From positions 1 through 64,000 of the forward strand of contig NZ_JADJNN010000021.1 in the NCBI RefSeq assembly GCF_016714285.1: a DNA stretch of 64,000 bases, read 5' to 3'. A program made the translations under genes and the position numbers. Below the pieces are notes generated by a model. It was given only the letters and a program-made list of their open reading frames with translations, had not been told where the DNA came from and made no database searches. This stretch comes from Nannocystis sp. GTDB taxonomy: Bacteria; Myxococcota_A; Polyangia; Nannocystales; Nannocystaceae. Positions within the stretch are counted from its first letter, which is position 1. Each line of letters opens with the position of its first letter. Shown piece after piece: positions 50,130 through 59,017 of the stretch.

Positions 50130-51335
50130 ATGCGCCTCGATGAGCTCCGGCGCCTGAACAAGCTGCTGACGGATGCCAGCGACCCGTGGGACGTGTTCAT
50201 GGCGCTGCGCGACCGGTCGCTGCAGGGCGACGCGCAGCGGCTGGCGCTGGCGGGCGAGCACCGCCGCCTCGAGTCGCTGGCCAACCCGGAGCGCTTCATG
50301 GGCAACCCGCCGGCGCAGGACCTGGCGCGGGAGATCGTCGCGCGGCTCGGCGAGCTGTACCAAACAGCGATCGCCGCCCTGGATGCGGGGACGGCCGAGG
50401 GGGTGGTGCCGGCCGAGGTTGTGTTGCCGGCCGAGGTGACGCCGCCTGAAGATCCGCCGCCGCAGTGGCGCGCGTCGGAGCCGGTGCGGGTGGGCGAGCC
50501 GGCGGGCTTCGAGTCGGCGGGCTTCGAGCTGGTCGCGGGGGCGAACCGTTATCGCCTCGAGGCGCAGGTCGGGATCGGGGACCTGGCGACGATCTTCCGC
50601 GGTCGCTGCACGGCGGGGGCGCGGGTCGGCGCGGAGGTGGCGGCGAAGCTGGCGATCGATCGCGCCGACAACAGCTTCATCCTCGCCGAGATCCAGGCGC
50701 TGCGCCTGCTGCAGCAGGGCGATGGGCGTCAGCGCGGGCAGCTGCCGGAGCTGCTCGATCTGTTTCACGGGGGCGAGGGGCAGGCCGGGGTGGTGCTGGG
50801 GTGGATCGATGGATTCGACGGCGAGGCGCTGCGCGGGCGCTTCCCGGAGGGCGTGCCGCCGGAGCACGTGATCTGGATCGGGCGGCGATTGCTCAGCGTG
50901 GTCGGGCACGCGCACAAGCTCGGTGTGTTGCACGCCAACATCGAGCCGGCGCATATCATCGTGCGGCCGCGTGATCATCACGTGTCGTTGATAGACTGGT
51001 GTTATTGCGTGATCGAGCCGGCGCGCACGCACCAGGGCTTTCGCGTGTACAACCCTGATTTCAGCGCGCCCGAGGTGGCCGAGAAAAAAGCGCCGCTGCC
51101 GGCGGCGGATCTGTACTCCGTCGGGCGCTGTATGCTGTATCTGTGCGGGGGTGATATGGCCAGCGGGGCGATGCCGGGGGCGGTCGACGATCGCTTGCAG
51201 CGCTTCATCCGCTACCTGACGCGGCAAAGCCCGCTGCAGCGGGCGCAGGACGCGTGGGAGATGTTTAGCGAGCTCGAGCGGGTGCGGGCGGCGGTGTACG
51301 GGGCCCACCGATTTGTCGAGATGGTGGTGCCGTGA
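50130..51335 (+). CDS. Protein pseudokinase
   Basis: 401 residues. The N-terminal 120 residues are helical (MRLDELRRLNKLLTDASDPW) with a Pro/Glu linker. The kinase fold (about 140-390) keeps a glycine loop (VGIGDLATIFRG) and a VAIK-type Lys (EVAAKLAIDR), but the catalytic loop is GVLHANIEPAHIIV (HAN for HRD) and the metal motif is SLIDWCYCV (DWC for DFG). The APE segment is FSAPEVAEK. Loss of the catalytic Asp and change of DFG argue against phosphotransfer; a scaffold or regulatory role is likely. It diverges from the multifunctional protein gene with 175 bp between starts. Confidence 0.78.
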   Translation: MRLDELRRLNKLLTDASDPWDVFMALRDRSLQGDAQRLALAGEHRRLESLANPERFMGNPPAQDLAREIVARLGELYQTAIAALDAGTAEGVVPAEVVLPAEVTPPEDPPPQWRASEPVRVGEPAGFESAGFELVAGANRYRLEAQVGIGDLATIFRGRCTAGARVGAEVAAKLAIDRADNSFILAEIQALRLLQQGDGRQRGQLPELLDLFHGGEGQAGVVLGWIDGFDGEALRGRFPEGVPPEHVIWIGRRLLSVVGHAHKLGVLHANIEPAHIIVRPRDHHVSLIDWCYCVIEPARTHQGFRVYNPDFSAPEVAEKKAPLPAADLYSVGRCMLYLCGGDMASGAMPGAVDDRLQRFIRYLTRQSPLQRAQDAWEMFSELERVRAAVYGAHRFVEMVVP

Positions 51336-51336
51336 A

Positions 51337-52419
51337 TCACTCGCCGCGGAAGATGTAGACGCCGTCGACCCAGGAGGCGCCGCCGATGAGGTTGTTGGCC
51401 GGGGCGCCGGGGTAGCCGAAGGGTCCGAATTGTGCGTAGGGGACGGGCGTGTAGAAGTCGGAGCAATAGCCGACGTCTTGCGGGTATACGAAGCCGTCGC
51501 CGATCGAGATGGTGTAGCCGTAGACATCGGTGGGCATGTCGAGGCCGCAAAGCTCCTGGGGGTTGCTGGTGATCCAGCCGTCGGGGTCGCCGATGCGGCT
51601 CCAGCCGTCGCGCACGGCGTAGGGGGTGGGTGGCGCGTTGGGGCCCATCCAGTCGTCGCCGCAGCAGGCGACGCTACCCTTGTACTCGAACTGGTTCTGG
51701 GCGGCGATGAAGGTGTAGTTGTAGGCGTTGGTGCCGGCGACCGCGATGACGAGCGTGTCGGGGGGCTCGTTCGCGATGCCGATCGCGTGGAACAGCTCCA
51801 GGCCCGAGAGTTCGGGGAAGATGGTGTCGCGGGCGCCGGCGGCGATCCAGGTCTGGTCGGTGGTCGAGAGGACGTGGTAGCTGCTGGCAGTGACGACGTA
51901 GATCTGCTTCTGCGGGGCGAGGGCGATCGACGCGAGCACCGTCTCCTTGGGGGCGAACGGCGCCTGCGGGTCGACGGGGAAGCGCTTCCAGGCGATGTCA
52001 CCCTGCGGCAGCAGCCAGAAGGCGCAGCTGTCGAGGTTCTCCTGGCAGGTCTGGGCCGACCAGGTGCAGTCGGGCTGGCAGGTGCGGCGCAGGACGCCGC
52101 AGCTGTCACACAGCTCGCTGTCCTCGACGGCGCCGGCCTCACACTCGGGGGCGACCTCGCAATTGTTGGCGGCGCCGGTGCTCGGGCTGTCGGTGGTGAC
52201 GGGGTCGCTGGTCGGGGTGTCGCTCGTGCCGGTATCAGTGGCGGGCGCGGAGCTCTGGGTGGTCGCCGTGGGCGAGTCGCCGGTGCTGGGGTCGCCGACG
52301 GTGGTGCTGCCCGTGGTGGTGCTGGCGAGCGAGGTGGCCGCGCTGTCCGTGCCGCCGTCGGCGAAGCAGGCGAGCTGGGACGCGGCGAGCAGGAGGAGGA
52401 CGGGTGCGGGCGATCGCAT
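51337..52419 (-). CDS. Lipoprotein with Ser/Thr linker and Cys-rich module
   Basis: 360 residues from ATG 52419; the in-frame open stretch upstream lacks a sensible start. Signal peptide with lipobox LAC (LLLLAASQLACFADGG). Linker to about residue 90. A Cys cluster follows (CEVAPECEAGAVEDSELCDS, CGVLRRTCQPDCTWSAQTCQ), resembling the CGxxxRTCxxxCxW modules of myxobacterial proteins. The C-terminal region has strand-rich, Trp/Tyr-containing blocks (IYVVTASSYHVLSTTDQTW, NAYNYTFIAAQNQFEY, GGASWVDGVYIFRG), perhaps a propeller. Convergent with the pseudokinase gene at 1 bp. Confidence 0.72.
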   Translation of the reverse strand: MRSPAPVLLLLAASQLACFADGGTDSAATSLASTTTGSTTVGDPSTGDSPTATTQSSAPATDTGTSDTPTSDPVTTDSPSTGAANNCEVAPECEAGAVEDSELCDSCGVLRRTCQPDCTWSAQTCQENLDSCAFWLLPQGDIAWKRFPVDPQAPFAPKETVLASIALAPQKQIYVVTASSYHVLSTTDQTWIAAGARDTIFPELSGLELFHAIGIANEPPDTLVIAVAGTNAYNYTFIAAQNQFEYKGSVACCGDDWMGPNAPPTPYAVRDGWSRIGDPDGWITSNPQELCGLDMPTDVYGYTISIGDGFVYPQDVGYCSDFYTPVPYAQFGPFGYPGAPANNLIGGASWVDGVYIFRGE

Positions 52420-52574
52420 GGGCGTTCGCCACGGTATCAAAGGGCCTGGCGCGAGTGCGCGAGCCGGGCGGTGCTTTGGTCCGGTGCCATCGCTGGGTGG
52501 TGACGCGATCGCTCGCGTGGCGCGAACCGGCGGCGCTGCTCGTTCGTTGCAGCCAGCGCCCAGGAGGTCCTCGC

Positions 52575-52919
52575 ATGTCATTCGCACGCCCGACACGCAT
52601 GTTGCTGCTCACCGTCATGACGATCGGCTGTGGTCGTCCGGGGGTCGAAACCCGGTCGCCCGAGTTGTCGGGCAGGGCCGAGGACGCGGAGGTTGCGGCG
52701 GAGAACATGGCGGTCGCGGCGGAGGACCCGGAGGTTGCGGTGGAGGACACGGCGGTCGCGGCCGATGACGCGGTCCGTGCGGGAGGGGCAGCGCAGACGA
52801 TCTCGTTCGCCGACGACGCGGATCCGGAGCCGACGACGCAGGTCCAGGCGGCGCCCAAACGGCCGCCGATCCCTCGTTTTCGCCTGTTTGGCACGCGTGA
52901 GCAGGACGGGCCCAATTGA
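52575..52919 (+). CDS. Small acidic lipoprotein
   Basis: 114 residues from ATG 52575, preceded by AGGAGG at ideal distance. Signal peptide MSFARPTRMLLLTVMTIGCG has a lipobox IGC. The mature part has short acidic repeats (AEDAEVAAENMAVAAEDPEV, AVEDTAVAADDAV), probably a flexible linker or coiled segment, and a Pro/Arg-rich end. No family recognised. It overlaps no other convincing gene; the divergent lipoprotein gene starts about 155 bp away. Confidence 0.6.
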   Translation: MSFARPTRMLLLTVMTIGCGRPGVETRSPELSGRAEDAEVAAENMAVAAEDPEVAVEDTAVAADDAVRAGGAAQTISFADDADPEPTTQVQAAPKRPPIPRFRLFGTREQDGPN

Positions 52920-52946
52920 GGCGCCGACACGCTCGGCGGGCGCAGC

Positions 52947-53732
52947 TCAGCGGCCGGTGAAGCGAGCCTCGCGGCGCTCGATGAAGGACATGAGGCCCTC
53001 GCGGGCGTCGTCGCTGGCCATGATGGCGCGGGCGTCGGCCAGCAGCGGCTCGCGGGCGGCGGGCAGGCCGTGCTCGACCGCTGCGCGGGCGGAGCGGAGG
53101 GTGGCCTGCACGCCGAGCGGGGCCTGGCGGGCGATGGTCGCGGCGATGGTCGCGGCGCGCTCGCGCTGCTGGCCGGGCGGGCAGAGCTCCTGGACCAGGC
53201 CGATCCGCAGCGCCTCGGCGGCGTCGAAGGTGTCGCCGGTGAGGAGGTAGCGCATCGCGTTGCCCCAGCCGAGCTGGGTGGGCATCCGCAGGGTCGCGCC
53301 GCCGAAGGGGAAGATGCCGCGCTTGATCTCGATCTGGCCGAAGCGGGTGTCGCTGGCGGCGACGCGGATGTCGGCGGCGAGGGCGAGCTCGATGCCGATG
53401 GTGAGGCAATAACCCTGCACCGCGATCACCAGCGGCTTGCTGCGGACGCGGCCGAACAGGCCGAGCGGATCGACGGCGCCGTCTGGGAACAGCGGCGCGC
53501 CGCCGGCGACGGCGGGGCCGACCTCGGCGAGGTCGAGGCCGGCGGTGAAGTGATCGCCGTGGCCGAACACGAGGCAGCAGCGGACCTCCGGGTCGTCGTC
53601 GCCGCGGGTCAGGGCCTCGGCGAGGCCGCCAAGCATGGCGAGGTCGAAGGCGTTGCGCTTGTCGGCGCGGTCGAGGCCGACATGCAAGACGTGATCACGG
53701 AGCTCGGTGGTGATGCGCGGGGCGGGCGTCAT
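52947..53732 (-). CDS. Enoyl-CoA hydratase/isomerase family protein (crotonase)
   Basis: 261 residues, the standard length. Motifs: GLDRADKRNAFDLAML (substrate entry), VFGHGDHFTAGLDLAEVGP (first oxyanion loop), VQGYCLTIGIELALAADIRV (second oxyanion loop) and FGQIEIKRGIFPFGGATLR. Where canonical hydratases have Glu residues for water activation, the second position has IEIKRG, so isomerase or hydrolase activity is possible. The start ATG is preceded by a short intergenic gap toward the arrestin-like gene on the same strand (about 110 bp), so the two may be co-transcribed. Confidence 0.85.
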   Translation of the reverse strand: MTPAPRITTELRDHVLHVGLDRADKRNAFDLAMLGGLAEALTRGDDDPEVRCCLVFGHGDHFTAGLDLAEVGPAVAGGAPLFPDGAVDPLGLFGRVRSKPLVIAVQGYCLTIGIELALAADIRVAASDTRFGQIEIKRGIFPFGGATLRMPTQLGWGNAMRYLLTGDTFDAAEALRIGLVQELCPPGQQRERAATIAATIARQAPLGVQATLRSARAAVEHGLPAAREPLLADARAIMASDDAREGLMSFIERREARFTGR

Positions 53733-53840
53733 GGTTGAGCGATACCATGAGGGCGGCGCGGCCTGGGGGCGCGCCGACTGCGAATCCGAATACGACGAGT
53801 GCGAGCTGGAGTGCCCACGGTGTCGAACCAGAACGCAGCG

Positions 53841-54791
53841 TCAGGTCATGGCGACCACGGTGCGGCCGGTCGAGACGCCGGCGTTCTCGACGTCGGCGTA
53901 GGACTTCACGACGAGCTTCACGTTGGGATCGCGCACGGCGGCGTGGGGATCGGCATAGCCGTGCTCGGCCAGCTTCGCGGCGATGTCGACGTCGCTGACC
54001 ATCCAGGTCTGGGTCGCCTTGTCGCCCTTCGCCATGCGATGGGGGAAGGTAATGTTCGTGCCGCCGAAGCTGACGCGCATGCCGAGGAGGCCGCCCGCGT
54101 TCGACTTGATCTCCGGATGCTGGTCCTGCGCGACGACGATGTCGGCCGGACCGTTCGGGGTCTGCAGCTCGAGGCAGAGCTCGTAGCGGGTCGCTGCGAG
54201 CACACACGGCGCCTTGGCGGTGACCACGACGGTGCCCTTGAAGACGCTATCGGTGACCGGGAACGAGGCGCTCGCCGCGGGCTGACCCTCGACGACAGTC
54301 GTCTCGATCTTGCAGGGACCGGCGATCGACGGCCCGATGCGCACCTCGGTCTCGGCGTTCGGATCGAAGGGCGAACCCTCGACGTCGGCGGTACAGCACA
54401 CAACCAGTTTGATCTTCGGGTGGCCCACGACCGCGCCCATGTCGTCGTAACTCTGGTTACGCAGGTAAGTCTCGACGTCGACGCCGTTGATCACCCAGTC
54501 CTGGGTGAACACCTGACCCGTCGTCATCGAGTGACGCGCGACGTCCTTGCCGGAGCCGACGGAGATATCACTCCACTGACCCTCGGCGCCCTGCGTGCGC
54601 AGGAGGACGTCGTACTTCATCGCCAGCATCGTGCAGTCCTGCTGTGCTGTGACCATCATGCTGCCGCGGACGGTGCCATCGCTGATGGCGATCACGGCGC
54701 TCGTCGGCGCCATCCCGTTGATGGATGTGATCGCAACCGTCGCGGTGTTCTTGCCGCCGACGAACTTCTTTACCTTGTCGAAGAATCCCAT
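53841..54791 (-). CDS. Duplicated arrestin/Spo0M-like protein
   Basis: 316 residues from ATG 54791. The first residues MGFFDKVKKFVGGKNTATVA are like those of Spo0M/arrestin-fold proteins. Two related halves are visible: VRGSMMVTAQQDCTMLAMKY with YDVLLRTQG in the first, and FKGTVVVTAKAPCVLAATRY with YELCLELQTPNG in the second, so the protein arose by domain duplication. Later blocks are KLVVCCTADVEGSPFD and KLVVKSYADVENAGV. Arrestin-fold proteins bind partners; in Bacillus, Spo0M affects sporulation. A link to fruiting or sporulation here is a guess. No signal peptide, so cytoplasmic. Confidence 0.6.
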   Translation of the reverse strand: MGFFDKVKKFVGGKNTATVAITSINGMAPTSAVIAISDGTVRGSMMVTAQQDCTMLAMKYDVLLRTQGAEGQWSDISVGSGKDVARHSMTTGQVFTQDWVINGVDVETYLRNQSYDDMGAVVGHPKIKLVVCCTADVEGSPFDPNAETEVRIGPSIAGPCKIETTVVEGQPAASASFPVTDSVFKGTVVVTAKAPCVLAATRYELCLELQTPNGPADIVVAQDQHPEIKSNAGGLLGMRVSFGGTNITFPHRMAKGDKATQTWMVSDVDIAAKLAEHGYADPHAAVRDPNVKLVVKSYADVENAGVSTGRTVVAMT

Positions 54792-54963
54792 TGGACCCGC
54801 GTCGTAGCGCGAAACCGGACACAATCGCGCCTGTCTGGGTGTGAGGAAGAGCCCCCGTGAGCGCCACGAATGATGATGCGCACGTCGCCAGTCGGCCCGC
54901 CGCGCTGCGCATGTTCACCGCGCTGCTGGCCGTGACGGCCAATCGGGTCGTCATCACGGCAAG

Positions 54964-56598
54964 TCACGCGAGGTCGCGGCGGGCGAGCGCGTGCAGGACA
55001 GCGCCGGCGGCGGCGTCCGGGGCTCCGGTGGTGTCGATGACGGTGGCGCCCTGCTCGAGGGCGACGGGCTCCCACGCGGCCCGGGCGGCGCGGTAGATCG
55101 CGACGTCGGCGTCGGAGGCGTCACCTGTCCTGCGGGACAGGCGGTCCTCGACCACGGTGGGATCGGCCTCGCAGACGAAGATCTGCAGCGGGACGCCGAG
55201 CTCGCGCGCGAGGGCGACGAAGGGGGCGCGCTGGCTGGCCTGGCGGAAGTTGGCGTCGACCACCACGCGCTCGCCGGCCAGCAGCGCGGCGCGGGTGAGG
55301 TCGAGGCAGCGCTGGTAGGTGCGGAGGGTCCAGGCGGGGGTGTAGAGGCCGGTGTCGGGGGCGGCGCGGGTCGGGGTCTCGGGCGCGAGGCCGGCGAGCT
55401 GCTTGCGGACGGCGTCGGAGCGGACCCAGCGAAAGCCCTCGGCCGCGAGGGCGCGGGCGAGGGTGCTCTTGCCGGTGCCGGGGAGGCCGGCGACGAGCAC
55501 GAGGCAGGGGCGCAGGGCCGGTGGTTGCAGCTCGTGGAGGGCGAGGAGGAGGTAGCGCTGGGCGGCGAGGTGAGCGGCTGCGGCGGCGGCGGGCGGGACC
55601 TCGGGTTCGGCGGCCTTGAAGGCCTCGACCTTGCCTCGGACGGTCGCGCGGTAGGCGACGTAGAGCGGGAGCAGGGCGCGGCTCTCGGCGCGTTCGGCCG
55701 CCGCGTCGACGCCGTCGGGGAGGGCGGCGAGGGGGGCGTCGTAGGCGTTGAAGTAGCCGGTGAGCAGGGCCGCGGCGAGCTCGGGGTGGTCGACGCGGCG
55801 GAGGTCCATGACGAGGAACGCGAGGTCGGCGATCGGGTCGGCGCAGCGGAACTGATCGGAGAACTCGATGCAATCGAGGATCACCAGGTCGCGCGGTGGG
55901 GGGCGCTCGGGGAAGACGTAGAGGTGCTCGAGGCGGAGGTCGCCGTGGGTGTCGCAGGCGACCTGGCGGCGCGCGCGGGCCTCGATCAGATCGTGGTGGC
56001 GGGTCAGGGCCTCCTCGGTGCAACGCTCGAGGGTGGTGAGCAGGCGCTCGTCGATCGCGGCGAGGCCGGCGAGCTGGGCGAAGTTCTGGCGGGCGTTGGC
56101 GGCGACGGCGTTGAAGGTGGCGAAGGCGGAGACCTCGGGGCCGCGGCGGGCGGCGCGATGGAAGCCCTGCACCTTGCCGCCGATGCGCCGCAGCAGGGCG
56201 GCGTCGACCGGGCGGCTGGCGAGTGGGTTGGCGAGGCGGCTGGCGAGGGTGGCGGCGTCGGGCATGCGGCGCATGTGCACGGCGACGTCGACGACCTCGC
56301 CGGGGCCCTCGACGCGCAGCTGGCCGGCGGCGTCGCGGCGGATCTCAACCACCCCGAGGTAGACCTCGGGGGCGAGGCGGCGGTTGAGCTGGACCTCGAG
56401 GGCGCAGAAGTGGCGGCGGCGCTCGAGGGTGGAGTAGTCGAGGAACTCGAGGCTGCGCGGTTTCTTGAGCTTGAAGACCTCGTCGCCGACCAGGAACACC
56501 ACCGAGATGTGGGTCTGCACGACCTCGACGGGGGTGCCCGGTGGGTGGCCGAGCGCCTCGGGTCGCGCCAGCTCGGCGATCAGCTCGGGCAGCGACAT
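54964..56598 (-). CDS. Phosphotransferase-like plus P-loop kinase fusion
   Basis: 544 residues from ATG 56598 (MSLPELIAELARPEALGHPP); upstream in-frame sequence is not protein-like. Residues about 20-330 are an aminoglycoside-phosphotransferase-like fold: EVFKLKKPRSLEFLDYST (Lys) and ACDTHGDLRLEHLYVFP (HGD loop), then VILDCIEFSDQFRCADPIAD (metal Asp). Residues about 375-544 are a P-loop kinase: VLVAGLPGTGKSTLARALA, FRWVRSDAVRKQLAG and VVVDANFRQASQR. This two-domain plan is known in uncharacterised bacterial proteins; the substrate is unknown. One palindromic element (55126-55139) lies within the P-loop part. Confidence 0.75.
   Translation of the reverse strand: MSLPELIAELARPEALGHPPGTPVEVVQTHISVVFLVGDEVFKLKKPRSLEFLDYSTLERRRHFCALEVQLNRRLAPEVYLGVVEIRRDAAGQLRVEGPGEVVDVAVHMRRMPDAATLASRLANPLASRPVDAALLRRIGGKVQGFHRAARRGPEVSAFATFNAVAANARQNFAQLAGLAAIDERLLTTLERCTEEALTRHHDLIEARARRQVACDTHGDLRLEHLYVFPERPPPRDLVILDCIEFSDQFRCADPIADLAFLVMDLRRVDHPELAAALLTGYFNAYDAPLAALPDGVDAAAERAESRALLPLYVAYRATVRGKVEAFKAAEPEVPPAAAAAAHLAAQRYLLLALHELQPPALRPCLVLVAGLPGTGKSTLARALAAEGFRWVRSDAVRKQLAGLAPETPTRAAPDTGLYTPAWTLRTYQRCLDLTRAALLAGERVVVDANFRQASQRAPFVALARELGVPLQIFVCEADPTVVEDRLSRRTGDASDADVAIYRAARAAWEPVALEQGATVIDTTGAPDAAAGAVLHALARRDLA
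55126..55139. repeat. Isolated palindromic element within the P-loop kinase domain
   Basis: TGTCCTGCGGGACA, the only copy seen outside the 15.7-29.7 kb zone, read LSRRTG on the coding strand, so in a different frame from the V-P-A-D-S copies. It may be a chance match. Confidence 0.45.
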
Positions 56599-56727
56599 CG
56601 GCCGGAGACTCCCACGCTTTGGCGCGCGCGGGCAAGCGCGGCCCTGGACCCGTGAGGCCGGGCCGCATGATCTGCTGGGGTCGCCGGACCCTTGTGTGCC
56701 GGGGGCGCTGCGAGGTATGGCGCGAAC

Positions 56728-58413
56728 ATGCACATGGCCCCGGGGATCCTCGTCTGCACGCTGCTGTTCGCCTGCGGGGCCGAGTCGGTGGGCACCGCGA
56801 CGGTCGGCGGCGGGAGCGATGCGACGGCGACGTCAGCCGGGGGTCCATCGACGGGCGAGCCGGGCACGACCGCGATCACGCCGACCACCGGCGATGCATC
56901 GGAGGGCGGCGGATCGGCGAGCGCCAGTACCAGCGGGGAGGCTGCGAGCAGCGGCGGGGAGGCCAGCACTGGCGCCCCGCAGGAGCCCGATCCGTGGACG
57001 GTGCGCCGCGGGATCATGCATCTGCACTCGCCGTACTCGCACGACGCCTGCGACGGCGCGGGCCTGATGGACGGCGTGCCGAACCCGGGCTGCCTCGCCG
57101 ACCTGCGCGCCGCGCTGTGCGACACGGGCCTCGACTTCGCGCTGTTCACGGACCATCCGGCGCACATGCAGGAGCACCCCTTCGAGCAGGTGCTGCTGTA
57201 CAGCGAGGCCGACGGCGACGAGCTGGTGATGACGCGCGACATGGCGGTGGCGAACCGCCTGCGCTGCCCCGACGACCGGCGGGTGCTGCTGGCGGCTGGC
57301 TACGAGTCGACCCATACGATGCCGCTGGGGCTGCACCACCACGTCGACGCCAAGCTGTACGGGGGGCTGACGGACGCGGTGCCGGAGGCGGAGGCGAAGG
57401 CGCTGGTGGAGGGGCTCAAGGCTGGCGGCGCGGTGGTGGCGATGGCCCACAGCGAGGAGGACGACCTGTCGGCGGCGCGCATCGTCGAGGTCGGGCTCGA
57501 CGCGATGGAGTGGTACAACCCGCACGGAAATTTCAAGACTGTGCTCGGCGGCGACAGCATCAGCGCTGACCCGGCGCAGCTGCTCGAGCTGCTGCAAGGG
57601 CTGTTGCCCTTCATGGCCGGGAGCAAGAGCGGGGCCCACCCGGATCTGGTGTATCTGCGTCTGCTGCCGAGCTGGCCGGTCGAGGGGTTCAAGAAGTGGC
57701 GAGAGGTCCAGCGCAGTCGCGCGGTGACGGGGATCCTCGGCTCCGATGTGCATCAGAATGTGGCGGTCGCGCCGATCTGCGACAACCCGAACCCTGTGCT
57801 GCAGACGGCCTGCGTGGCCGCGGCGCAGGCGGTGTTGCCGGAGGCGCTGGCCGGGCTGGTGACCGGCGGCACGATCGACATGTCCGACGGAGGGCGGCTC
57901 GACAGCTTCGCTCGCATCCTGCGCTGGCTCGAGAACCGCGTGCTCACGGAGGCCGGGCCGGTGACGCTGGCGCAGCTGCAGGACGCGCTGCGGGCCGGTC
58001 ACAACTACGGGCTCTTCTCGGTGTTCGGCGAGCCGGAGGGGCTGCGCTTCGTCGGCCACGCGGCGGACGATGTGCTGCTGTGGATCGGCGACACGGCGCC
58101 GGGTCCGGTGACGCTCGAGCTGCGCGCGCCGCTGCGGCCGCTCGCGCTCGCCGGGGCGCAGTGGAGCGCGGCCGAGGCCGACAAGGCGGAGATCCGCAGC
58201 GAGCTGTGGCGCACGGACGCCGACGGCAGCGTGAAGGTCGACGAGATCGTGGGCCTCGGCGCGACGCTCGAGCGAGTCGGCGCCGAGCCGGGGGCGTACC
58301 ACGTCGAGGTGTATGTCCGCCCGCAGCACCTGCGCGCCGCGCTGGGCACGGAGGCTACGCTGGCAGACGGCGAGTATCTGTGGCTGATCACCAACCCGAT
58401 CCGGGTGCAGTGA
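56728..58413 (+). CDS. PHP-domain phosphoesterase-like lipoprotein
   Basis: 561 residues from ATG 56728 (MHMAPGILVCTLLFACGAES, lipobox FAC); the linker to about residue 85 is Ser/Thr/Gly-rich. The enzyme part has PHP metal-binding motifs: RRGIMHLHSPYSHDACD (HxH), ALFTDHPAHMQ (DH), VVAMAHSEED and ILGSDVHQNVA (D-x-H). PHP proteins are metal-dependent phosphoesterases or hydrolases. An exported lipid-anchored form would act in the periplasm or outside. A strand-rich tail of about 130 residues follows (DGSVKVDEIVGLGATLERV, YHVEVYVRPQHL). Confidence 0.78.
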   Translation: MHMAPGILVCTLLFACGAESVGTATVGGGSDATATSAGGPSTGEPGTTAITPTTGDASEGGGSASASTSGEAASSGGEASTGAPQEPDPWTVRRGIMHLHSPYSHDACDGAGLMDGVPNPGCLADLRAALCDTGLDFALFTDHPAHMQEHPFEQVLLYSEADGDELVMTRDMAVANRLRCPDDRRVLLAAGYESTHTMPLGLHHHVDAKLYGGLTDAVPEAEAKALVEGLKAGGAVVAMAHSEEDDLSAARIVEVGLDAMEWYNPHGNFKTVLGGDSISADPAQLLELLQGLLPFMAGSKSGAHPDLVYLRLLPSWPVEGFKKWREVQRSRAVTGILGSDVHQNVAVAPICDNPNPVLQTACVAAAQAVLPEALAGLVTGGTIDMSDGGRLDSFARILRWLENRVLTEAGPVTLAQLQDALRAGHNYGLFSVFGEPEGLRFVGHAADDVLLWIGDTAPGPVTLELRAPLRPLALAGAQWSAAEADKAEIRSELWRTDADGSVKVDEIVGLGATLERVGAEPGAYHVEVYVRPQHLRAALGTEATLADGEYLWLITNPIRVQ

Positions 58414-58416
58414 TCA

Positions 58417-58902
58417 TCAGAGCGGCGTGCACTTGATCTCGCGATTGACGCCGGTGCAAGCCACCTTCAGAGCTGCACCCATATCGGTGAAGGTGAGCTC
58501 GACCGTGAGGCCCGCGCCCGGAGTTGCCAGCGTGAGGTCGCGGTCGTTCCAGGTGTAGAGACTGTTGTTGTAGGTGACGTTGGAAACGTCGATCGGATCG
58601 TCGGCTGGCTCGGGGACGACGGTGACCGCGCCGGCGGCGTAGATGACGCGAAAGTCGATCTGGTCGGCGCCCGGGCAATTGCCCTCCTGGAGCTGAAGTT
58701 TGATCGCGGCGTCGTCTTTGCTGTCGACGCCGATATCGGCGATGAAAATGGTGCCAGGATCGACCGGCGCCTGGATTCCACACTCGCCGCAATCATAGCA
58801 GACGGTGGTTTCGTCGCCGCTGCCGCCGCCCTCGCCTCCGCAGGCCCCGAGGAGGCCGATGACGAGGGCGAGGGCGGTGAAGCAGAGGCCAGGCCGGGGC
58901 AT
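58417..58902 (-). CDS. Small lipoprotein, unknown function
   Basis: 161 residues from ATG 58902, which opens a good signal peptide (LCFTALALVIGLLGACGGEG); an ATG 24 bp upstream is possible. The mature part starts with VCYDCGECGIQAPVDPG (three Cys) and continues with beta-rich segments (TIFIADIGVDSKDDAAIKLQ, LTVELTFTDMGAALKVAC). Eight Cys in all, suggesting disulfides. The family is not recognised. Convergent with the PHP lipoprotein gene. Confidence 0.6.
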   Translation of the reverse strand: MPRPGLCFTALALVIGLLGACGGEGGGSGDETTVCYDCGECGIQAPVDPGTIFIADIGVDSKDDAAIKLQLQEGNCPGADQIDFRVIYAAGAVTVVPEPADDPIDVSNVTYNNSLYTWNDRDLTLATPGAGLTVELTFTDMGAALKVACTGVNREIKCTPL

Positions 58903-59017
58903 GACCGGGACTGTATCAGCGGGCACGGGCGCGGGGGTAGTCGCAGGGGCGCGGAGTTTTCGCGCGCCCGCGATCGCGATTGGGCGAGCCCGGAGCCGCC
59001 CGATCCGGGTGCAGGGC

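Noticed and set aside
46973..50143. A 1056-codon open frame on the plus strand opposite the HSD17B4-like gene
   Set aside because: Repetitive Val/Gly/Leu/Ala/Asp composition with no domain; it is the shadow of a high-GC gene on the other strand.
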